The notes under the pieces are model-generated. The model was given only the letters and a program-made list of their open reading frames with translations, was not told the DNA's origin and did no database searches. Source: Ectocarpus siliculosus (Eukaryota > Sar > Phaeophyceae > Ectocarpales > Ectocarpaceae). Taken from it: 64,000 nt of DNA. Positions 45,231 to 56,500 of the stretch are shown in pieces. The position numbers and the translations under genes are program-made. Numbering within the stretch: the first letter of the stretch is position 1; each line of letters begins with the position of its first letter. The DNA is taken from NCBI GenBank assembly GCA_000310025.1, contig FN649757.1, positions 170,146-234,145 on the forward strand, given 5' to 3'.

Positions 45231-47360
45231 GTGGTTTCCTCTCTCGAATGTGTAGTCTGAGAATGGCCACAGGATGCGTTTACCCGTCCATCCCGGCACC
45301 TTTAGCACACTGCGTACCAACAAGAGCCAACAACATAAAAAGGTTGCCGTTTGCTGATCCTCGCTTATTGGCGCTGGTGAATTTTTCGGGAACTTCGTCA
45401 CAGGTAGACAAACGTCACGATGACATATCTTATTCAAAAACTTGTATAATGAGGAGATGCACGTCGTGCATCCGCAAATTCACTTCTGTCGACTTGGAAT
45501 GTTTCCCCCCCCCCAGGACGCCATGACATGCCATCACATTCAGCTCCATGTTCAAGACCAATTCAGTCTAAGCCTCTTTTTCAGTCTTGAAGTACGAAAT
45601 TTCGCGTACATACATAAATGTAGTTGTCACCCGTTCCTGGTGCTTCGAGTTTTTCCGATTTTTTTCGATCGCTCGGTTGCCGTGAATGTAGCTATGCATT
45701 TAGCTGTGTAGAAGAACTGTAGTCGGCACTCGGTCGTGGATCTCTTGAGGTGTGACATGCGCAGCTGCTGCAGGCTTCAGTTGCCTTCAGCCAGGCATGT
45801 GAAAGCATGGCAGACATGACCAAGATCCACAGTGCATTCTACTACATGTAGTGTAGAGGGGTTGCGAGGACCATTGCCAGTAGACCGTCGGGACGACCGG
45901 TGCCCTGCTGAGGATCAAAATATTTTGTGTTCCGGTACCGTAGGCATCAAACCATCTTATTACCCAGGATCAATACAACGGCAGGAGGGACTGGTGTTGA
46001 GTATGAAGCCTGGGGATCAGGTCGGAGGTGATACTGAAATACCTCAAGCTTTCACAACAACAAAGTGGTAGACTAATCGGGTTGGATGAGACCATGTACA
46101 CAGAGTAAGATATCCCAGATACGGTTTGCTCAGACTGCACGGCGAGTTTTTACGGTGAATCAACGGGGAACCCAGTAAATCGGAGAGGATGCACTCTATG
46201 CAATACATGGCAGGCAGTCAACGAACCTTTACACAGCCCTCTCCATAGCATCGTCCCCACGCCGCATAAAAAAGTGGCATGGCCTCTCCTCTATCTCCGA
46301 CGGTTCAGATGCACCCTGTGACCCGAATGCTCAGTGTTCTGAGATCTCTCAGGCGAAGAACGGCAGGTTTTAACGTAGAAAAAACACGGCACAGAGGGCG
46401 GCGGGGTATTTTTGTAGCCGTCTCGAGTGGACCGGCCTCTTGTCGACCGGACCGGGCATTACGTCGGACGAGTGTATGCACCGCGCGGGCACTTTGGACA
46501 AAGATTTGCGGCGGGGCTTGTGGGGGCGTTTTGACGGCGGTGCACTTGCTGTCTGTGCAGAATATGGCGGTTGGTGCAAGTTGGTGGCACCAAAATGAAC
46601 CGAGGAGGGCAGGGAGATGAAGTCAGACGAATTAGAAGGGGCCGTGTACAGTGGTGTCCCGTGCGGTACGAAATAGAAGTAGCAAGTCGGGAGGCAATCG
46701 AGGGAAAAGGCACGGTGGTAGCCAATAACATTTGTAGAAAGTAAAAGAATAACACCCCAGCGCGTGAGTTCTGTAGTGTCACGATGACGTCGAAGTTGGC
46801 GAAGAAAATGGTAGATTACCGTTTCGGGACTTGGTCGTCGAAGACCGTTGTGTGCAGTAAGGTTGGTTCCCCCCACCGCAGGAAAGAGCACCCTCGTTTG
46901 TTGTTTGGAGGGAAGATAGAGAGGGGCAGCAGGCAGCAGCTACAGTATTGAGAGAGAGGCAGAGGGACGATAGAAAGGCCGCAGAAGGTGTCTGCGGGCA
47001 AAATACATGCTCTCTGCGTGCCAGTTTGGAAATCTCTCCGTTCCTTGGGCTTGTTGAAGAACAAAATTACTGCTGGAGACTGTTGGTTTCGGCCAATGGG
47101 AAGAGGGGAGTCCCTGATTTGTCCCACCAAATCCCGCCAATTCCCCGCCAAGCTGACTTCATCCTCGAGTCTGTTGTGTCTGTCTCCTTCTCCCTTCCTC
47201 TCTTCCCGTGCCTGCGTCTGTGCATGAGCCGAGGCGACGTGATCTGTGCCGTGATCAGAGTAGTAAACAGCACAAAGCGCCACCGCCAGTCAAGAAGCTG
47301 GATAGCAGCTCTTTTTGTGGCCGGTGGTGTACAGCAGTACCGGAAGAGGGCAATCCATCC
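45231..47360. other. Region between copies B and C
   Basis: 45231-45830 is the duplicated 3' flank seen after copies A and C. From 45830 to 47040 only unassigned frames appear. 47040-47300 resembles 62090-62300 (CTGGAG..., TCCCACCA..., CCCCGCC) and may be the promoter or leader of the regulator genes, since both precede a zinc-cluster exon. Confidence 0.35.
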
Positions 47361-47506
47361 ATGGATACTTCAGGTACAGAGCCGTCGAAGGGCAACAACG
47401 ATGATGGTACGGCGACCTGTCTTCGGCCAATCCTGCCTGGAATACGCCGGAGCTGCTCAGAATGTGGACGAAAAAAGAAGCGTTGTGATGGCCAACGACC
47501 TTGCAG
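47361..47506 (+). other. Copy C exon 1, first half of the zinc cluster
   Basis: Begins MDTSGTEPSKG and ends CDGQRPC plus two bases (AG) before GTGAGA. Cysteines 1 to 4 are here and cysteines 5 and 6 are in exon 2. The split Arg codon AG|G lies between the fourth and fifth cysteines. Confidence 0.75.
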
Positions 47507-50500
47507 GTGAGATCTCGGTGGGGAAACCACCAAAGGTTGCGTAAGGTGCATGTAGGGTACACTATGTACTGGAATGTCGTCAAGTCTAAACTACATTTGT
47601 ACGTACCGTACAGAATACGGATGGGACAAACCACACATGCCAACCTCTCACGGGGTCCTAGATCAGCATGTTATGTTTTTAACCGCATGGAGACCGACGT
47701 ATTTCATTGCTCAACCGCTTAGCGCCGTCGATGCTACAGAAGTACAGTATACACTCCTGTTAATCAAAGTATGTTCAATGAAACACACACCCATGCATTG
47801 TTGGGCGTTTTTCTTCCGAGAGGGAGGCGTTGACTCCCATCATGGATTGATGACTTGCGTACGACCTGCGGAATCTTCATCTTCGTGAGAAATAGAGTGG
47901 TCGATTGAGTCCCGACTAGAATATTCCAGCGTTGTTCACGGTGCAGTTCTTTTCGGCGGTACGGTCATATTTCGCACCGCACCGCACCGCACCGCACCGC
48001 ACCGCACCGCACCGTCACATTTGGAGATGAAAGAAAACGCACCTCGCCGTGATACAACGAAACCGCACCGTACCGCGCCGTGATGTATGACGAAATCGCA
48101 CCGCCACGTACCGTACCATGGCGGTTTCTTTCACGGTGCGGTTTGTCCTAGACGCTGTCGCCGAAAACGCTGTAAAAATGGCACGTGAAGCCCTTTTTTT
48201 TATGCAGACGCACACCAGGAAAGGCAGCTGCATCTTTGTCCAACCTGCTGCTCGTGCGGAAGAGCAATTGGTTCAGTCCTGCACGCCTGATGAAAAAAAA
48301 AACCGGCCCAACAAAAAATGGCAGTTGGCAAGCCCACGGACTGTCGACGTTCGCACCCCCATCTTTGTCAACATCCAGCAGTGGAACAGACCAGGAGCTA
48401 CCCAGGGCAGCTATTTGTAGTTTCACTGGACTTCGTTCACTATAGCGCGAGAACTGCTCGGCACAGACTCCGAGATTCTACTGAAAAAACGTGATCCACG
48501 CCCCCTGCGGCGGCCCAACGTCCTCTGCTGTTCACGTGCGTGCAACCTAATCAGAAAACGCGCCTACACTACCGATCGACACGAGACTTTGCTCACTTAT
48601 GAACAGTACCGCAAGGAGTAGATATCTCGAGTCTGTGTCTGGAAGTGCTCCCAGGACAGAGAGAGGTGTACGTATCGCGATGAAAAAGATATCTTACGCG
48701 GATTGATCAAGCATTCTCATGTTTGGACGCCCCAGCGGCGATAGAAGACGTTGAATGTGCTTTCTGTGTGTCCTGCGGGTCTAGTGCAATTTGAACTTTG
48801 GTGCAACACGCAAGTACAAGTGGAGTATTTGCAAAAGGCGTGCGAAGGAGTTTGAACTGAGAGCGAACGCCTTGCCGTGCGCACCGCCTGGTCACCAAGA
48901 AAAACGCCGTGAAAATGCGGCACCCGCACGCAGCAGCAGTAGTAGCAGTCCGCCAGCAGACTCCGTTGTGGAAACTTTCTTTGTTATCTAAAACGACAGT
49001 CCGAACACCAGACAAAAAAAGCACACACAGCCGTTTTCAGCCCCCCCCCCCTCCTACTCGACTCGCGGTTTCCTTGCCATTTAACTTGGGACAACCGGGT
49101 GAACTTACACAGATATAAACGCCTGCTGCAAAGCGCAGACGCCGCCGTTGCTCCTGTTGCACCCGAAACATAGACCGAATAAGTCGAAATCCAAGCGCGG
49201 CGGTCGAATGTAGGCGTCCTGACCATCGCCTAATGAGCCCCATGCCATTGGATGAAACGCTACTTCTAAAGTTCTATTTTATTCGCTGGAACCCCACCCC
49301 ATGACAGCACGACCTTGCTTGCATATTGAGCCTGAAACAAGACGCTGACACCCGTGCAAATATCAGTGAAAATACAGTCCATGCTGGAGCGTTCAATCTT
49401 AGTATGGGGTCGGTACAGGCCCGGCGTGATAAAATGACCAGAAGCGCGTGTCCTGGCGGCGGGTACAGGCCCAATCACACGCTCGCTTGACCCGCTTGCG
49501 GTCGGCTTTCGCATGGTGGCGCGTCGCCGTCGTGGCGGCTTTGACCACCACCTCCTCCTCCGTCGCCACCAGGGCCTTGGTCTGCTCCTTGACGGTCGTC
49601 GAAGGAGCTTCTTCCGACGTAGTATTCACGGCTCCTCTTTCGCCGGCCGCCGCTGCCGTGGCTGCCGCCGCCAGAACCGCCGCCAGAGCCGTCGCCGCCA
49701 GAGCCGTCGCCGCCAGAGCCGCCCCGCCACCACCGTCGCAATTGCCAGCATCCCCGGTTGGGTCTCCTCAGAAAGAAGAAAGGGAAGTCGAGCCGCTACT
49801 GTAGTCTTGCTCGCTTGCAGCCCATCGTCCACATTAGCGGTCGCCTCCATCCCCGGCGGGTCGTTAATGAGCGCGTCCCCATGACCATCTGCCGCACCGC
49901 CGAGCGGACACGACTCCTTCGCCGCTACTACCGGCATTGTAGCAAATCCGAGCCTCCTGCTGCCACCGCCGCGACACTAGGAGCAACCGCGCTGGCGACA
50001 CGGCTGGGGAACGAAGCGTCTGATAGGTGGACATTGCCGGTGTGGCGGCGGCATCGGGAGACGGGACCACGAGCCCGGTCGCGGCTCTTCTTCCGGCACA
50101 GTATTGTTGGTGCTGGCAATGGCCTCGCTCTCTCCGCCTTGCCGCTTGATACTGTTCGCTCTGTCGAGAGAAGGGAGCGTGGTAGCGACCACCGTCGCTG
50201 CCCAGGCTACGTTGCGTCCTTCGGCGGCGGTGCCCCCGCCACCGCCACCGCCGTGTTGCCCCCCGGAGTCGTGCAGCTGGCGTTGCTGGCGGAACCGCTA
50301 TGCACTGCAGACGCCGCTAGCGGTGGCTCGACCGTGGCCGGGGCGGGGGTCTTTCCCTCCGGAGCTGCCTCGTCTCCTTGACACCTATCCCCTGCCCTCG
50401 GACCCTCCCTCCCCGGGCTTGCCCTTCTTTTTCACCTTAGACACCGTCGCCGTTGCCGGCAACGCCGCCACCGCCGCTTGCTGCTCCTCTTCATCATTCT

Positions 50501-53500
50501 CTCCCTACTCACCGTCATCTTTGCCGCAAACGACTCTGCGCTTTGTGGGCGGCCGCTGCTCAAGCTGGCGGCGAAGCGTACGGAGGTGATTTTTTCGGAC
50601 GGTGTTGGTGCAGTCGAAACGAAGTGGCGGCTCTCGACGAAATGCCGACGAAGGCCTGTACGGAGGGGAAGGGAGGGAGGACAGAAGTTCAGGGTACGAT
50701 CATCATATGGTACGTTCATCGCGTGCAGAAGGACCATGACGAAGGACCTTACAACCGCCAACGACAACAGACAGCAGTGCAGCCGTCCTCTGCAACATAC
50801 CCCCGTACGTCACAGTCACCTGGCGGGCGGCGTGCTTTCTCTGGCGGCGGCGCGACTTCTATATCCATTCCCTGTTTCACAGGCTTACTACGGTCGCCCA
50901 GCTGTGCGAACCTCAAAAACAGAAGCAGGACGTGATATCATGATAACGCGCAAACGGGGGGGAGTGTTGCATCGGCCGGTGGCGGACTCTCCCTTGTGTG
51001 CACAACGTGACCGGCAGGATGCCGGCAAGCAGTTGCAGCGGCAGAGACAAAATCACACGCGCCAAGAATGTTACACACGAGCCGACACGAGCTGATGTTC
51101 TAGCGGCAAGTGAGTGCAGCAGTGACCTTACGAGAGCAGCAAGCTCAGCCTAGAGTAGCCACCTTGTGGTCCTAGGACAGAGCAGACGTTGTTCCCCCGC
51201 ATCATTCATGAGTAGGCGCTCCTTTACACGCGCACTCGAACCCAAAACACTTCTCGAGGTCGGGGGTGTTGAGCAGGCCGGGCCTGCCGGAAAACTCGAT
51301 TGCTCGACACCGAAAACCCACGCCCTGCTCTCCCCGCCTCTATCGTGCCTACCACGCAATACAAGCGCAGCCCCCGCAACTCACCGAACTCGCCGATTTC
51401 CTCGGGGCCCTCTTGGCGCGGTCTCGTGAGCCGGTCCGTGTCTGCTGGACCACCATCCTGCGGTAGATGTCCTCCATCACGCTCTCCGACGTGTATTTAG
51501 GACCGACGGTCGACCGGGAAACTGCCACCCTTCCGCTGCTGATGCCACCGCCACCGCTCCCGCCGGTGCGGCGCGCCCTCTTTCGGGTGGCGATGTCCCG
51601 TGACCGCTCCCGCCCCGTTAACATGCTACCGTGATGCGCTCCGCGCTGGTACCGTTGAGAGGAGCGATGGAAATCACGGCCCATCCTCCCTGGTGCCGCA
51701 TTCCTCTAGTTGAGCTGAAAGACCGTTCGCGTCTTCGTTTAGGGCGAGGAGACGCGGGCAGTGCCACTGTCTGCTCTGTCTGGCGCTTGTCGCCGGCTCT
51801 CCCCCCGCCCCATTTTCCGCTGCTTCTACTACGTCTCATATGAGCCGCCCTATATTGCCTATAGCAGCACGAATTGTTCTGGCACATATTCATCCGTAGT
51901 AGAGGCTTGTGAGGAATGCAGATGCTGTTGTTGGTGGTGAGTGTTATCGTTAACAAAATAATCTATATGAACTCTTGTGTTGGATTTCCTGGCAGCCCTG
52001 CCGCAGTTTGTCATTTACGGCCTCTATGCACAAGCACAATGTAAACACCACGCTACTTCCGATGGACCGCACAGGACAGGACTTTATCGTCACGTACTCC
52101 ACGAAGTTGTAGGTACTCGTTCCTTGGGTCACGGATAAACATAATATTTCTGCGGTTTTCTTCGACGGGATACGGCCACCAAGGCCGCGGTTCGTGCAGT
52201 GTATAATGGAGAAGAACAAACACCAACGTTTAAAAACCGTGCGACGGGCAGACCGCACCGCACCGCACCGCACCGCACCGCACCGCACCGCACCGCACCG
52301 CACCGCACCGCACCGCACCGTGACCATGTTAAAAGCTACACCGCGGTGCGGTTCACACCGTGAAGATCCCTGAAATATTCTTACTGGGTACCGTGGAATT
52401 GTACTTCGAAGTACCGCACCTGGCTAACCTCGAATCGCCGAGCGAGAAACTACAAGAATCGTAAAACTACAAATATCGAGCCTTGCACCCGCAGGGTGGC
52501 TGGGGTTCCAATTTACAATGTTTTCCCCGCAAGGCGGAAGGTAGAGCCTGTGCTCGCCGTCGTTCGATGGGCCATCACGAGTTAGCCGTCCCTCTTCAAG
52601 TCTCGAGTACGCTGGTGACGAGGGGAGCAGGCGAAGCCAGAGCCGGCGGTGAAGTTGCCAATACAATCTAAACATGACCTTTCTGATACCATAATGGCAC
52701 ATCGGAGAGGGCTCCCTTCTTGCTTCCTGTGCCTCCAGCCAGAGGCGCAATGCCAAACCTAGATACAACCAATCGTTTCTACCGATGCTTAGCGCAAGAT
52801 TTTTCAGGCTGAAGCGCCCACTGCGTCTGTGACGACAGGCCCTACACTTTGAAAACCCCGGTTTGAGCATGCAGCACAGCAGAGCGAGAAGAGGACTAAA
52901 ACGGGAAACGACAGAGGGAGGCACCATCACAGCAAGCGGAGTACACGTAGATGAACCCAAAGACCGACAAATAAAACGCAGAAATTCTTCCTTATCGCAA
53001 TACTCTCCAGGCATCCCGAGTGCAGGGGTGGAGCTTCTTGGAATCTCTGTCTCAGATGTGTAATGCGACAACAGGTAGTCTGAATGCTGTGAAGTTCCTC
53101 GTGCTCTCAATGTCGCTCATGCTTCGCACAGTCGTCAGACACGACGTACGCCACCTCATCGCCGTGGACGTGGAACACGGACGTTTGCGCTGTGTTGAAC
53201 ATCGCTGGGAAAGTGGTTTTCATGCCGTCTGCCCAAATCAAGAAGGGGATGCGCTGTGTTGTTAGTTACAATCCAACCGCAGATGTGTCAAGTCTAGAAC
53301 AGTCCTTAAATTCCGGCCTATTGATCTGAGGAGTGTTGCGCGTGTACGTGTCGAAATTGTTGCTTCCGAGCCTAACCCAACTTGCACTTCGAAGCCCCTT
53401 TTGAAGCTTGCATTGCCCAGCTTCTCTCGTACGTTTCAGAAATGGAAGACTTTTCTCTCTGCAGCTTGGAGTTACGTATTGAATGTAGAGGTTGTGTTCG

Positions 53501-56500
53501 CTTGAACCCATTGGCGTGCTCTTCTTGCTGCTGCCGCACCTCGGGAAGTCCGTACTGTCGTTCGAGCCACATGTAGCACACCATCGTGTGTAACCATATT
53601 GACATGGTGATATTGCTCGTTTGATGCATACGAGGCAATATTGTGGCCTCATCTTGTGTATGCCCCCTAGTACTGCATCGCATGGACCCTCCACGCGAAA
53701 TACTGGTTTGCTGGGCTTTTACCTTCGCAATATTTGTATGGTGGTAGGCGCTGTGTAAGGTCAGGCAGCCAGTGCACGTACAGCAAACGGCGGCGGCGTC
53801 TTCTCCAAACACACAAGCAAACCCATCTTCGGCAACCGGATCGCGATGGGGCGCACGGTGGAGAGGTTCCGCTGCATTCCACACCACCCGGCGCACTCGC
53901 GACTTCTGGCAGGCTACCGTTGGCGAGGTACACTGCATCATGAATTTCCATTTAGCTTTGCGGGTTGATGAACCGATCGGACATGCCGACCAACAATCTG
54001 CGCGTACAGACGTGCGGTGCTGGCGTACAGACGTGCGGTGCTGGCTCTCAAATCATGTCTCAGTGCAGCGACAATAGTTGAAATATTGCAACGCTGTGAT
54101 TTTCATGAAATTCAACTGCGATGTCCTCCAAAACGGCGCGCTCACTTGGGTTTGCATTTTCCGAGTGCAGTTCTTGGCAACGGGTATTTAGTGATGCCTC
54201 GCTCCAATCCTGTCGCTACATTCAGGTTCGGGCTGAGTGCATCTCCGGCGACTGGACTTGTGGGAATGCAGGAGAATGCCTTCCTCAGCGACTTCTTCGG
54301 CTGCGTTGGCTTTCTCCCGCTAACCACCCAAAGGTGTCGCATGCAGCTTCCTTGGACATTGTCGCCCTTTGGGCTAGGGGGCCCGCTTCTAATGAATGCC
54401 ACAACTGATCAGTTTCCCGAAATCATTGAAGCAGCATATACGTGGCACGATGTTGGTATGGTTCTGTGGTGCTGGTAGCTTGCTCCTGCTACGCCGTGCC
54501 GCCAGTCGACTCGTGCGCCTTCACCACGTTTGTGTTGTTTTGGCAGTCACATTCGCGAGACGATGGTGAACATCATGGTGTCTCCCGCCATACGACAGTC
54601 CTTCGTTGGCGGCGATTTTGGCGCAGGAGGTCCTTTCGACTCAATCGCAGGAGGGGTAGAGTGGAGCAAGGCCTCGGGAGGGCATCAGCTTCCCATGAAC
54701 CCGTCGACGTGCACGTTCTGGTGTGCAATCGCTCTGGGGGCGCTTGCGAAGGGCAGTCCCTTGGAATCGGTACGAAGTAGTTTCTCGATGTATTGGTGAA
54801 AACGCACATGTTTTGCTCGTAGTGGAACCAGTGCACCTCTTTCCTGAAAAGCTGGTGGACTACGGTAGTTCTATTGTGCAGTGCCATACTGTTTTTTCTC
54901 ATGCGGCAGATGTCCATGAATTCACTGGTGGTTTGGTGGCAGGTGGCAAAGTATTGTCAACTGGCCCACGAAGCGCTGGCCAAGAGCTCTTTGGAGCCGA
55001 CAGACGCTGAGGTCGCGAAGTGAGTTCAATCGGGGATAACCCCCCCCATCACCACTCATGCCCTTGATATTCATGGTGGGCTCTCGCCGGGCACGCCTGC
55101 TGTCTGCCGTTTGACCCCGACTCACTATACATTCAAACGCACGGTCAGGTGCTAGTGTTCCCAGGGGGTCGCCGGGCTTATCAGTTGGGCAGGGCTCCAT
55201 TTTTCGATGAACATTGACGCTTACCCTTCCTTCTTTCGTGTTTGCCTTTCCCTGCCTAGGGCTTGGGCAATTATGGGCTATCTGTACGGCTTCATGGGAG
55301 ACTCGGTGAGGATTTTCACCTGGCTCTGTCGTGCACATGAGTGCACATCGCTGTTGACTCGGGACCTCTTCAGTTGTGGTTGCTCTTTGTGACAGCAGCC
55401 GGCGTGCATCGCCGCTTCAAGGGTCGCATCAACAGCTTGAAGGATGTTGGAAAAGGGTTGCTCCAGCTATTATCTCGGTGATGAATTTTTACTCCGACGT
55501 GCTTTCCCCCCCGACTGTTATACGAATCCTACAGGCAAGGTATCAGCACTACCTGGCTCTTTCGGAGTCATTCTTGAGGAGTTCTATGGAGGAAAGGTCT
55601 ACCGATAATCTTCCAGTGGTGAGCAGTACTTTTCACCAGCTGAAAACGGGTGCTCATATTAACGGGGTACGAGCGTACCTCATCTAGCCATGTATCTGCT
55701 GTTTTGCGTGCGGGAGATCAATGCGGTCGACGATAAGCTCGGATTAAGGCGGACGTGTCTTTTCGAGCGTACTGGGAAAACAAGCATGGTTTCCACGTCG
55801 ATTTACCTTCCTCTCCTCATGCTTTGGTTCGGCCAGCTGTCTATATCGCCGACTTTCCTGCGTATGCTGTGCGGCCGTGCGCTGACCAGGGGTTTGCCGA
55901 GGTTGTCAAGTTTAAGGAGTTCGCTGACTCATCGTGCGGACAACGCCAGATGAAGTCGTTTAACGCCGAAGAGCAAACAAACCCGCAGGTGTGTGAGTCG
56001 TTCGCATCGCAGAGTCGTCTAGCAATGCATTTGGCGAGCCACACCTTCCAGGATGGACCCGATGTATCAGAAGTAGCCTACAAGGCGGTTCACGATGCTC
56101 GGGCAAGAATGTCCACCGGACAGCGTCCTTGGTTTCACCCGAATAGGGCTTGTGCACGTACAGTGCCATACGGAAAGTCAGCCGCCGTTTTCTCTTCTCG
56201 TTGACCACCTCTCTTGCGTCTTGGCCCACACCCGCGCACCACTCTTCGACACCTGACGATTCCAGTTGAGCGCCGCTGCCACCGAAGGCGAGATATATCG
56301 CTATGTCGCTCAATCCTTCAAGGCATTCGAACAAGCTTCCCGTGCAATAGCGAATGAGCAGAGCGCGAAGCCAGGCGGACGCCTAAGCGAGGGCGACCGT
56401 CATGACCGATCAGGCAGCGTCCGCCCATCCGATAACTCTCTCCTCTGTAGGGAGATTTCCAGCTCTTTGGGCACTGTGTTGAGAAATGGGCGTTGTATCG

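Noticed and set aside
49448-50935. Several Ala/Arg/Pro-rich frames of 100 to 200 codons
   Set aside because: Frames are open simultaneously on both strands because of GCC-type repeats. No conserved segment or splice logic supports any one of them.
47974-52320. (CACCG)n arrays as CRISPR-like repeats
   Set aside because: The unit is five bases with no spacers. These are ordinary microsatellites in a eukaryotic intron.
53372-53941. 189-codon minus-strand frame
   Set aside because: It is largely antisense to exon 2 of copy C and has no motif of its own.
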